From Nocardioides sp. Kera G14 (GTDB lineage: Bacteria > Actinomycetota > Actinomycetes > Propionibacteriales > Nocardioidaceae): a stretch of DNA of 64,000 nt. This document shows positions 11,338 to 18,696 of the stretch, in pieces. The notes under the pieces were generated by a model. It ran no database searches, was not told where the DNA came from, and was given only the letters and a program-made list of their open reading frames with translations. Position 1 is the stretch's first letter. The number at the start of each line of letters is the position of its first letter. A program made the translations under genes and the position numbers. The DNA lies in the NCBI RefSeq assembly GCF_020715565.1, contig NZ_CP085839.1, positions 62,001-126,000 of the forward strand. Direction: 5' to 3'.

Positions 11338-12443
11338 GGCCGGACTCCGCTGGCGAACTTGGGTACGCGGACGGTCACCTTGGTGCCCGCCTGGGGTGCG
11401 GTCTCCACGACCAGACCGTAGTCGTCGCCGAAGGTGGAGCGCAGCCGCTCGTCGACGTTGAAGAGGCCGACGGAGTCGAGGCTCGTGTCCCCGGCAAGGA
11501 CGCGACGGATCCGCTCCGGGTCCTCGCCGACGCCGTCGTCCTCGACGACGAGGAGCGCCTCGCGATCGAGATCGCGGGCGCTGATGGTGACCGTGCCGCC
11601 CTCCGGCTTGGGCGCGAGGCCGTGGCGCACGGCGTTCTCGACGAGGGGCTGCAGGGAGAGCACCGGAATCGAGATGGGAAGGGTCTCCGGCGCGATCCGC
11701 AGCTCGACGCCGAGACGGTCGCCGAAGCGCGCCTGCTCCAGGACGAGGTAGCGACGGATCGAGCCGAGCTCCTCCTCGATCGTCGTGTAGTCGCCGAGGC
11801 GGCGGAAGGAGTGCCGCGTGTAGTCGGCGAAGTCGAGCAGCAGCTCACGCGCCCGGTCTGGGTCGGTGCGGACGAAGGAGGCGATCGCGGTGAGGGAGTT
11901 GTAGACGAAGTGCGGGCTGATCTGCGCGCGGAGCGCCCGGACCTCCGCCTCCATCAGCCGGCGACGACTGGCGTCCAGTTCGCCCAACTCGAGCTGGCCG
12001 CTCGCCCACGTCGCGACCTCGTCCGTGGCGCGCGCCAGGCCGGCGCTGCTCTCAGACGCATAGGCCTGCAGCGTGCCGAGAACACGGTCGTCGGAGACCA
12101 GGGGCGTCACGATCGCTGCCCGCAGCGTGCAGCCGGGCTGGGTGCAGACGAGGTCCTTGCGGTCGAAGACCAGCGTCTCGCCACGTTCGATCGCCACCGC
12201 GGCGAGGTCGGCCGCATGGGGCGCGTGGTGGTGGGCGGCCCCGTCCCACGCCAGGAGACGGTCGGTGTCGGTCAGGGCCAGGGCCGGCGTACCGAGGAGG
12301 GTGCGGAGGTGGCGCGCGGCCTTCTCCGCCGTCGTCTCGGAGAGGCCTTCACGCAGCGCGGGAGCCGCCAAGGAGGCGGTGTGGAGGGTGCGGAAGGTGG
12401 CGCGGTCGGCTTCGGACCCCAAATGCCTCCGTCCGCGCCGCAC
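11334..12443 (-). CDS. LytS/YehU-type sensor histidine kinase without a membrane domain
   Basis: The 369-residue protein has a GAF-like domain (about 40-130), a HisKA_7TM/His_kinase segment with RAQISPHFVYNSL (His178) and a C-terminal ATPase domain with SLQPLVENAVRHG and VEDDGVGE. No hydrophobic segments precede the GAF part, so the sensor seems soluble, unlike LytS or YehU with membrane domains. Two Cys (100 and 105, in a CTQPGC motif) are candidates for metal, redox or ligand sensing. The GTG start at 12443 has no clear ribosome site and lies only 17 bases from a divergent gene, so the true start is uncertain. Confidence 0.85.
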   Translation of the reverse strand: MRRGRRHLGSEADRATFRTLHTASLAAPALREGLSETTAEKAARHLRTLLGTPALALTDTDRLLAWDGAAHHHAPHAADLAAVAIERGETLVFDRKDLVCTQPGCTLRAAIVTPLVSDDRVLGTLQAYASESSAGLARATDEVATWASGQLELGELDASRRRLMEAEVRALRAQISPHFVYNSLTAIASFVRTDPDRARELLLDFADYTRHSFRRLGDYTTIEEELGSIRRYLVLEQARFGDRLGVELRIAPETLPISIPVLSLQPLVENAVRHGLAPKPEGGTVTISARDLDREALLVVEDDGVGEDPERIRRVLAGDTSLDSVGLFNVDERLRSTFGDDYGLVVETAPQAGTKVTVRVPKFASGVRP

Positions 12444-12460
12444 GATGAGAGTCTTGCACC

Positions 12461-13078
12461 ATGACGCTCGTCGGAGCTCGCGTGCAGTGGCGCACCTGGG
12501 CCAACCTCATCACCCTCGTCCGGACGGTCGCCGCCATCGTGCTCGGTGTCGTCGCCATCGGACAGGACTCGGTGGCGATGCTCGCGATCGCGTACGGCGT
12601 CTACTGGGTCGGCGACTCCGCAGACGGCAATGCGGCGCGGATCCTCAAGCAGGAGACGCGGTTCGGTGCCACCTTCGACATCCTCTCGGACCGTGCGAAC
12701 TCGAGCCTGCTGCTGGTGGGACTGCTCGGCATGCACCACGAGTTCGCGTGGCCGCTGGGCATCTACTTCTGCCAGTTCATGGTGATCGACCTGCTGCTCA
12801 CCCTGAGCTTCCTGTACTGGCCGCTGGTATCGCCGAACCACTTCTACCGCGTCGACCGCACGGTCTACACGTGGAACTGGTCGGTGCCGGCCAAGACCGC
12901 CAACACCACCCTGCTCATCCTCCTGCTGCTGGCGAGCGACCAGTGGGGGCTGCCCGTCTGGGTGGTCTCGGTGGTCGCCGTCCTGCAGCTCGTGGTGAAG
13001 GTCGTCTCGGCCAGGCGCGTGTACGGGCTCATCACCGAGCTCGAGCGCAGTGAGGCCCTGGAGAGGGTCAGTGCGTGA
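12461..13078 (+). CDS. CDP-alcohol phosphatidyltransferase family protein
   Basis: Integral membrane enzyme of phospholipid head-group transfer. The 205-residue protein has the complete signature D-x2-DG-x2-AR-x8-G-x3-D-x3-D at about residues 51-74 (DSADGNAAR then GATFDILSD), whose Asp residues bind metal and the CDP-alcohol. Several membrane helices follow. The acceptor alcohol cannot be told from the sequence; the actinobacterial family includes PgsA, PIP synthase and cardiolipin synthase. The ATG lies 17 bases from the divergent kinase start. The next gene overlaps by eight bases and is probably co-transcribed. Confidence 0.75.
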   Translation: MTLVGARVQWRTWANLITLVRTVAAIVLGVVAIGQDSVAMLAIAYGVYWVGDSADGNAARILKQETRFGATFDILSDRANSSLLLVGLLGMHHEFAWPLGIYFCQFMVIDLLLTLSFLYWPLVSPNHFYRVDRTVYTWNWSVPAKTANTTLLILLLLASDQWGLPVWVVSVVAVLQLVVKVVSARRVYGLITELERSEALERVSA

Positions 13079-13580
13079 AATCCTGATCGCGTGCCTCATC
13101 GCGGTGGGCACGGGGTGGGCCTCGGCCGTCATCCCGGTGATCAACGCGGAGGCCCTGGCGCTGGCGGGTGGTGCGGTCACCTCCGTCCACGGCGCGATCT
13201 TCGTGACACTGGCCCTCGCGATCGGCACGGTCTTCGGTAAGTGCACGCTCTTCCTCGGCGTCCGCACCGGCAAGAACGCCGTCGCACGCAAGCGCGCGAT
13301 GGAGGCCGAGGAGGAGATCGAGCATCGGGACAAGGACGCGCCGCGCGGTCGGTGGGCCAAGCTCCGTGACCTCTTGATGGAGAACCTCGACCACCCGTGG
13401 CGCGGCCCGCTCGTGGTCTTCATCGGCGGCTCGGTCGGCATCCCGCCGCTCTTCATCACCGCCTCCGTGGCCGGTCTGTCGCAGATGCGGATCGTGCCGT
13501 TCGCGATCGCGGTCTTCACCGGCCGCTGGATCCGCTTCCTCGTGATCGCGATCCCGGCGGCCCTCGCCTTCCATCACTGA
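13071..13580 (+). CDS. Small integral membrane protein, possibly SNARE-associated/DedA-like
   Basis: The 169-residue protein has about four hydrophobic segments, one near the N-terminus (ILIACLIAVGTGWASAVIPVINAEAL), a charged middle (about 75-105: EEEIEHRDKDAPRGRWAKL) and GGSVGIPPLFITASVAGL near 122-140. The NAEAL and G-x-PP patterns recall VTT/DedA proteins, but the match is partial. GTG 13071 was chosen because GGAGAGG lies before it and the frame overlaps the upstream stop. Co-transcription with a phospholipid head-group transferase fits a membrane-lipid role; this is inference. Confidence 0.6.
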   Translation: MREILIACLIAVGTGWASAVIPVINAEALALAGGAVTSVHGAIFVTLALAIGTVFGKCTLFLGVRTGKNAVARKRAMEAEEEIEHRDKDAPRGRWAKLRDLLMENLDHPWRGPLVVFIGGSVGIPPLFITASVAGLSQMRIVPFAIAVFTGRWIRFLVIAIPAALAFHH

Positions 13581-13597
13581 GGCGGCCCAGCCTCTCG

Positions 13598-13624
13598 CGT
13601 GACCTGAGTCACATGTGTAAAGAT
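13598..13624 (+). promoter_or_regulatory. CRP/GlxR-type palindrome and -10 box before the DUF3311-symporter genes
   Basis: CGTGA-CCTGAG-TCACA (13598-13613) matches the TGTGA-N6-TCACA consensus at nine of ten positions. TAAAGA (13618-13623) follows within five bases and is eight bases before the ATG at 13632, suggesting a leaderless transcript. The palindrome again occupies the -35 position, as at satP. Confidence 0.5.
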
Positions 13625-13631
13625 CCGGCTC

Positions 13632-13895
13632 ATGGCACTCGGGAACCATGAACCCTCGTCGACTCCTCCCTCGAGCGGCGCGCGGACGGCGAAGCTGATC
13701 GCCGCCGGCGTCCTGATCCTCATTCCGATCGTGGCGCTGCTCGCGGTGCCGACGTACGCGAAGGACAGCCCGCGGCTGTGGGGCTTCCCCTTCTTCTTCT
13801 GGTACCAGTTCCTCTGGGTCTTCATCTGCTCCGGGATGACGTACGCCGCCTACCGGCTCGTCCTCTCCGCCAACCGTGAGAGGGCCGGCCGATGA
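13632..13895 (+). CDS. DUF3311 family small membrane protein
   Basis: The 87-residue protein has two hydrophobic segments (LIAAGVLILIPIVALLAVPTY and FWVFICSGMTYAAYRLVL-like) separated by PRLWGFPFFFWYQFLW, the signature of DUF3311. Genes of this family almost always precede an SSS transporter, as here, where the stop overlaps the symporter start by four bases. It is presumed to be a transporter accessory subunit; no activity is known to me. No ribosome site is visible, which fits a leaderless mRNA from the -10 box at 13618. Confidence 0.85.
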   Translation: MALGNHEPSSTPPSSGARTAKLIAAGVLILIPIVALLAVPTYAKDSPRLWGFPFFFWYQFLWVFICSGMTYAAYRLVLSANRERAGR

Positions 13896-15613
13896 GCGGG
13901 TCCGTGCCGCAGGTCCTGCCGCTGACCGCGGATCACGGCGTCAACGGCGCGGCTCTCACCGTCCTGATCGTGCTCTTCGCGCTCGTGACCGTCGCCGGCT
14001 TCATGGCGACGCGCTGGCGCCGGCCCGCGTCGATGGACTCCCTCGAGGAGTGGGGCCTGGGTGGCCGCTCGTTCGGCACGGTCGTCACGTGGTTCCTGTT
14101 GGGCGGCGACCTCTACACGGCCTACACGTTCGTCGCCGTCCCGGCCGCGATGTTCGCGACCGGCGCGGTCGCGGGCTTCTTCGCCGTGCCCTACACGATC
14201 ATCCTCTACCCGATCGTCTTCGTCTTCATGGCGCGACTGTGGTCGGTGAGCCACCGCCACGGCTATGTCACGACCGCCGACTTCGTCCGCGGCCGGTACG
14301 ACGCCCGCCCGCTCTCCCTCGCCGTCGCGGTCACCGGCTTCCTGGCCACCATGCCCTACATCGCGCTGCAGCTCGTCGGCATCCAGGCGGTCCTCGAGGT
14401 CGCCGGCCTGGGCGGCGGCGGCAACTGGTTCGTCAAGGACCTGCCCCTCTTCGTGGCCTTCGCGCTGCTCGCGGCCTACACCTACACCGCCGGGCTGCGC
14501 GCGCCCGCCGTGATCGCGGTGGTCAAGGACCTGCTGATCTACCTGGTCATCATCGTCGCGGTGATCTACCTGCCCCACCACGTCGGCGGCTGGTCGCACA
14601 TCTTCGACTCGGCGCAGCAGAAGATGTCCACTGCCAATCCGGCGACGGGCAAGCCGGCCGGCACGTTCTTCTCGGTCGACGGGACGCACTGGGCCTATGC
14701 GACGCTGGCGCTCGGCTCGGCCCTCGCACTCTTCATGTATCCGCACTCGGTGACGGCCTCGCTGTCGTCCAAGAGCCGGAACACCGTCCGTCGCAATGCG
14801 GCCATCCTGCCGGCGTACTCCTTCCTGCTGGGCCTGCTCGCGCTGCTCGGCTGGGTGGCGATCGCGGCCGGCACGAAGCCGATCGGCCTCGACGGCAAGC
14901 CCAACGCCCAGCTCGTGATCCCGCAGCTCTTCGAGGACATGTTCCCGTCGTGGTTCTCCGGCGTCGCCTTCGCCGCGATCGCGATCGGTGCGCTCGTCCC
15001 GGCCGCGATCATGTCGATCGCCGCGGCCAACACGTTCAGCCGCAACATCTACAAGGAGTGGCTGAAGCCGAACGCGACCGTGACCGAGGAGGCGAAGGTC
15101 TCCAAGCTGATGTCACTGATCGTCAAGGTCTTCGCGCTCGGCTTCGTGCTGACGATGGACAAGCAGAACGCTCTGAACTTCCAACTGCTCGGCGGCATCT
15201 GGATCCTGCAGATCTTCCCGTCGGTGGTCTTCAGCCTCTACACCCGCTGGTTCCACCGCTGGGCGCTGCTCGCCGGCTGGGCGGTCGCGATGGTCTACGG
15301 CACGATCGCCGCCTACCGCGTGATCAACCCGACCACCGGCGGCCACTTCGGCGGCTCGCTCGCGGAGATCCCGGGCATCGGCGACATGGGCTACATCGCG
15401 CTCACGTCCTTCGTGCTCAACGTCGTCGTCGCAGTCGTGGGCTCGGCCATCCTCAACGCCGTCCACGTCTCCAACGGCGTCGATGCCACGTCGGTCGGCG
15501 ACTACCACGCCGACGCCGGTGACCCGCGGGTCGACGAGGACCTCGCCGCGCACGCCGCGATCGACGACCCCTTCATCGACCCCGAGGGGGCGGTACGCCG
15601 GCCGTCGCCGTAA
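13892..15613 (+). CDS. Solute:sodium symporter (MctP/MctC-like monocarboxylate permease)
   Basis: SSS family importer of 573 residues with about 13 helices. Key stretches are EEWGLGGRSFGTVVTWFLLGGDLYTAYTF (about 50-78), HGYVTTADFVRGRYDARPLSLAVAV and AIAIGALVPAAIMSIAAANTFSRNIYKEWL. This DUF3311-linked branch includes MctP of Rhizobium, which takes up lactate, pyruvate and other monocarboxylates. A hydrophilic tail of about 45 residues ends the protein. With acs, satP and the other symporter it forms a region rich in carboxylate uptake. The exact substrate is not determined. Confidence 0.85.
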   Translation: MSGSVPQVLPLTADHGVNGAALTVLIVLFALVTVAGFMATRWRRPASMDSLEEWGLGGRSFGTVVTWFLLGGDLYTAYTFVAVPAAMFATGAVAGFFAVPYTIILYPIVFVFMARLWSVSHRHGYVTTADFVRGRYDARPLSLAVAVTGFLATMPYIALQLVGIQAVLEVAGLGGGGNWFVKDLPLFVAFALLAAYTYTAGLRAPAVIAVVKDLLIYLVIIVAVIYLPHHVGGWSHIFDSAQQKMSTANPATGKPAGTFFSVDGTHWAYATLALGSALALFMYPHSVTASLSSKSRNTVRRNAAILPAYSFLLGLLALLGWVAIAAGTKPIGLDGKPNAQLVIPQLFEDMFPSWFSGVAFAAIAIGALVPAAIMSIAAANTFSRNIYKEWLKPNATVTEEAKVSKLMSLIVKVFALGFVLTMDKQNALNFQLLGGIWILQIFPSVVFSLYTRWFHRWALLAGWAVAMVYGTIAAYRVINPTTGGHFGGSLAEIPGIGDMGYIALTSFVLNVVVAVVGSAILNAVHVSNGVDATSVGDYHADAGDPRVDEDLAAHAAIDDPFIDPEGAVRRPSP

Positions 15614-15630
15614 GTGAGCCCGTGAGGTCC

Positions 15631-15687
15631 GTGAGGCCGTGAGGGGAACGTGACGCACACCTGACGCCGCCATATCTGGGGTGTCAC
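15631..15687 (+). promoter_or_regulatory. Nitrogen promoter module in front of narK (GlnR-like half-sites)
   Basis: GTGAGGCCGTGAG (15631-15643) is followed by GTGAC (15650), CTGAC (15661), ATATC (15672) and GTCAC (15683), each starting 11 bases after the last. This matches the GlnR layout gTnAC-n6-GaAAC and the AC-n9-AC mycobacterial form. The same module stands before the nitrate reductase and electron-transfer genes. It ends 23 bases before the narK ATG. Confidence 0.65.
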
Positions 15688-15710
15688 GCAGCGCGCTGAG
15701 GGTGGTCACC

Positions 15711-17249
15711 ATGACCACCGTGCTGAACACCCCGACGGCCGAGGACACGCCGGCCAAGAAGCACCTGCTGACCAACTGGCGACCCGAGGACCCCGAGTTC
15801 TGGGAGTCGACCGGCCGTACGATCGCCCGCCGCAACCTGACGTGGTCGATCTTCTCCGAGCACCTCGGCTTCTCCGTCTGGGTGATCTGGAGCGTCTCCT
15901 CGGCGTTCCTGCTCTCCCAGGGCTTCAGCTTCACGCCGAAGCAGCTCTTCTTCCTCGTCGCGATCCCGAACCTCGTGGGCTCGCTGCTGCGGGTGCCCTA
16001 CACGTTCGCCGTGCCGAAGTTCGGGGGTCGGACGTGGACGATGATCTCGGCCGGGCTGCTGCTCGTCCCGACGCTGTTGTTCGCGTATGCGGTCACGCAG
16101 CCGGGGACGCCGTACTGGGCCTTCTGCCTCATCGCCGCGACGGCCGGTCTCGGTGGCGGCAACTTCGCCTCGTCGATGGCCAACATCAACTTCTTCTACC
16201 CCGCCAAGGAGAAGGGCAAGGCGCTCGGCATGAACGCCGCCGGCGGCAACATCGGCGTCGCGCTCATCCAGTTCCTGCTACCCGTCATCGTCGGTGGCGC
16301 GGGCATCTTCGGCCTGGTCAAGGCCTCGGCCGGTGGCATCCACCTCGAGCGTGCCGCCTTCCTGTACGCCGCCCTCGCGGTGTGCGGCGTGATCGGTGCC
16401 TTCTTCTTCATGGACGACATCGAGGGCATCGAGTCGCATCCTCGCGAGCAGCTCGCTGTGCTGAAGCACCGCCACGTTCAGGTGCTCTCACTGCTGTACG
16501 TCGGCACCTTCGGCTCCTTCATCGGCTACTCGTCGGCCATGCCGCTGCTGATCAAGGTCAACTTCTGGCGCCAGCCCGTCCCTGCTGTGGTGGGGATCGG
16601 GATCAACTTCGCCTTCTACGCCTTCCTCGGCGCTTTGGTCGGCTCGCTCGCCCGACCGCTCGGTGGCTGGCTCGCCGACAAGTACGGTGGCGGCAGGATC
16701 AGCCTCGCCTGCTTCGTCGGCATGATCGCCTCGACGCTCGGCATCCTCTTCTCGCTCTCGAAGTTGCAGACGCTGCCACCGGCGCCCACAGGTGACGCGC
16801 TCGCCAAGATCGCCGCCGATCCGAAGGCCTTCACGTTCCCGCAGGCTGCGGTCGACGCGGTGGCCAACAACCACGACGTCTTCCCGCTCTTCCTGGCCCT
16901 GTTCATCTGCCTCTTCTTCTTCAGCGGTGCAGGCAACGGGTCGCTCTACAAGATCATTCCTGCCGTCTTCCGCAACGAGGCGATCGACTCGACCGGCCAA
17001 GGCACGCCTGAGCGGGAGCTCTCACTGATCACCGCGGCCAAGAAGGCGTCGGCCTCCGCCGGCCTGATCGGTGCCATCGGTGCCATCGGTGGCTTCCTGA
17101 TCCCGATCACCTTCAACAGCCCGTGGGTCACCGACCCGCTGGCTGCGACGAAGTCGGCGTTCTGGATCTTCACCGCCTTCTACGTGCTCTGCGCGGTCGT
17201 CACCTGGGCGTTCTACGTCCGCAGGAACGGCAAGCACGCGGGCATCTGA
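15711..17249 (+). CDS. narK: Nitrate/nitrite transporter NarK family
   Basis: MFS membrane carrier of 512 residues that imports nitrate (or exchanges nitrate and nitrite). The nitrate signature regions are visible: TAGLGGGNFASSMANINFFY and AKGKALGMNAAGGNIG-like (about 145-190), plus FFFSGAGNGSLYKIIPAVF in the second half. The larger periplasmic and cytoplasmic insertions around residues 360-395 are typical of actinobacterial NarK. The ATG at 15711 follows a weak GAGGG. It is the first gene of the nitrate region and has its own terminator, so it is a separate unit under the shared nitrogen promoter module. Confidence 0.92.
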   Translation: MTTVLNTPTAEDTPAKKHLLTNWRPEDPEFWESTGRTIARRNLTWSIFSEHLGFSVWVIWSVSSAFLLSQGFSFTPKQLFFLVAIPNLVGSLLRVPYTFAVPKFGGRTWTMISAGLLLVPTLLFAYAVTQPGTPYWAFCLIAATAGLGGGNFASSMANINFFYPAKEKGKALGMNAAGGNIGVALIQFLLPVIVGGAGIFGLVKASAGGIHLERAAFLYAALAVCGVIGAFFFMDDIEGIESHPREQLAVLKHRHVQVLSLLYVGTFGSFIGYSSAMPLLIKVNFWRQPVPAVVGIGINFAFYAFLGALVGSLARPLGGWLADKYGGGRISLACFVGMIASTLGILFSLSKLQTLPPAPTGDALAKIAADPKAFTFPQAAVDAVANNHDVFPLFLALFICLFFFSGAGNGSLYKIIPAVFRNEAIDSTGQGTPERELSLITAAKKASASAGLIGAIGAIGGFLIPITFNSPWVTDPLAATKSAFWIFTAFYVLCAVVTWAFYVRRNGKHAGI

Positions 17250-17265
17250 GCCTGCCGGTTTCTTT

Positions 17266-17309
17266 ACCCGGAGGGAGTGGCTTCGGCCGCTCCCTCCGGG
17301 TGATTTTGT
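17266..17309 (+). terminator. Rho-independent terminator of narK
   Basis: ACCCGGAGGGAG (17266-17277) and CTCCCTCCGGGT (17290-17301) form a perfect 12-bp stem around a 12-base loop containing CTTCGG. GATTTTGT follows, one of the few T-rich tails in this window. Confidence 0.9.
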
Positions 17310-17331
17310 ATGCCCGTACCACCGATAGCCC

Positions 17332-17366
17332 TTGCGTTCGATTGCTCGAACAGATAAGGTAGGCGC
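17332..17366 (+). promoter_or_regulatory. Leaderless promoter with overlapping inverted repeat before the HNH gene
   Basis: TTGCGT (17332-17337), a 17-base spacer and TAAGGT (17355-17360) form the best-spaced promoter in the window; the ATG follows after six bases. A perfect inverted repeat GTTCGA-TTGC-TCGAAC (17336-17351) overlaps the -35 box and spacer and is a candidate operator. Confidence 0.6.
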
Positions 17367-18629
17367 ATGTCGCAAGCTGTAGACGCCGGATCCACCGAGA
17401 ACATCCTCGGCCCCAGCAGCGGCATGCCCATCGACAACCCCCTCGCCATGATCGCCCTCACCAAACACTCCGCGAACATGGCCGAAATCGCCTCGCTGTT
17501 GCACACCCTCGACTGGACCCAGCAGCACCAGACCAACGACCCCGCGCACGCAGCCTCCGGTGACCGTGTCCACGACATCCCCCTGGCCGGCGACGGCACA
17601 CCCTGGATCGACGAATCCGCCCTCATGGACCTCGCCGCCGAGACCGGCATGAACGACCACCAGGCACGCTCCTGGGTCGGTGATGCGCTGGAGCTCCACC
17701 ACCGGTTGCCGAAACTCTTCTTCCGCCTCTACGACGAACAACTCCCCGTCTGGAAAGCACGCCTCGTCGCCCAGGCGAGCCGCGTCCTCACCGCCGAGGG
17801 TGCCGCGTGGCTCGACAAAGAACTGCACATGCGGTTCGAGAAGATCGGCCCCACCGCGTTGAAGCGGTTCATCGCCCATGCCATCGACCGCTTCGACCCC
17901 ACAGAGGCAGCCAGGCGCGCCGACGCAGCCGCCGAGAACCGCAAGATCAACCTCCACCCCCAAGACCACGGCACCACCGACGTATTCGGATCCATGGACA
18001 CCGCCGACGGCCTCGACCTCGAAGCAGCCCTCCAACAAGCCGCCGCCGACCTCAAGGAGCAAGGCTCCGACGAGTCGTTGGACGTCCGCCGCTCGAAGGC
18101 ACTCGGTGTGATCGCCCGCCACTACCTCGCAGGCACGACGGCCGGTGCCGTCACACGGACCGTGAACCTCTACGTCCACGCCGACAGCCAGGGGCAGTTC
18201 ACCACCGAAGGCGGCACCGGCCTCACCACCCTCACCCAGGTCCGCGAGTGGTGCACCGCCTCCAACACCAAGATGGCCGTCCGCCCCGTGATCGACCTCA
18301 ACACCAACCTCCGGCGCGCCGGCTACGCCCCCAGCGAGACCCTGCGCGAGCAGGCGATCCTGATCGACAAGACGTGCGTGGCGCCGAACTGCGAACGCAA
18401 CGCCCGGTCAGCCGATCTGGATCACATCGAGCCCTATGACAAAGATCATCCGGACCGCGGCGGACCCACATCGTCGGAGAACCTCGGCTGCCTGTGCCGG
18501 TACCACCACCGGATGAAGACCTTCACCGACTGGACCTACACCAAACTCGAACCCGGCTACTACCTTTGGCGATCTCCTGAAGGCAGGCACTACCTACGCA
18601 CACCGGCGGGCACGAACACGCTCCGGTGA
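17367..18629 (+). CDS. DUF222/HNH endonuclease domain protein (13E12-like family)
   Basis: The 420-residue protein has an N-terminal helical DUF222 region (about 20-300) and a C-terminal HNH domain. The HNH part shows CVAPNC (Cys337 and Cys342), DLDHIEP (His353), an Asn in TSSENLGC and the closing CRYHH pair, so zinc and catalytic residues are present. The family corresponds to the 13E12 repeat proteins of mycobacteria, which occur in many copies and behave like mobile or duplicated genes. The host role is unknown. It lies between narK and the nitrate reductase gene and has no visible tie to nitrogen metabolism. It has its own promoter. Confidence 0.85.
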   Translation: MSQAVDAGSTENILGPSSGMPIDNPLAMIALTKHSANMAEIASLLHTLDWTQQHQTNDPAHAASGDRVHDIPLAGDGTPWIDESALMDLAAETGMNDHQARSWVGDALELHHRLPKLFFRLYDEQLPVWKARLVAQASRVLTAEGAAWLDKELHMRFEKIGPTALKRFIAHAIDRFDPTEAARRADAAAENRKINLHPQDHGTTDVFGSMDTADGLDLEAALQQAAADLKEQGSDESLDVRRSKALGVIARHYLAGTTAGAVTRTVNLYVHADSQGQFTTEGGTGLTTLTQVREWCTASNTKMAVRPVIDLNTNLRRAGYAPSETLREQAILIDKTCVAPNCERNARSADLDHIEPYDKDHPDRGGPTSSENLGCLCRYHHRMKTFTDWTYTKLEPGYYLWRSPEGRHYLRTPAGTNTLR

Positions 18630-18671
18630 GGCTGTGAGGAGTCGGTGACGGTCCGGAGACCCATCGCTAAC
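18626..18671 (+). promoter_or_regulatory. Nitrogen promoter module in front of the nitrate reductase gene
   Basis: GTGAGGCTGTGAG (18626-18638), then GTGAC (18645), GAGAC (18656) and CTAAC (18667), spaced 11 bases apart. It starts inside the HNH stop codon and ends 25 bases before the nitrate reductase start. Layout and spacing match the modules before narK and the electron-transfer gene. Confidence 0.65.
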
Positions 18672-18696
18672 CCGCGCCGTCGATGGCGAGGCGAGG

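Noticed and set aside
17336-17351. LexA (SOS) box before the HNH gene
   Set aside because: The half-sites are GTTCGA-N4-TCGAAC, the reverse order of the actinobacterial TCGAAC-N4-GTTCGA box. It is kept only as an unnamed inverted repeat.
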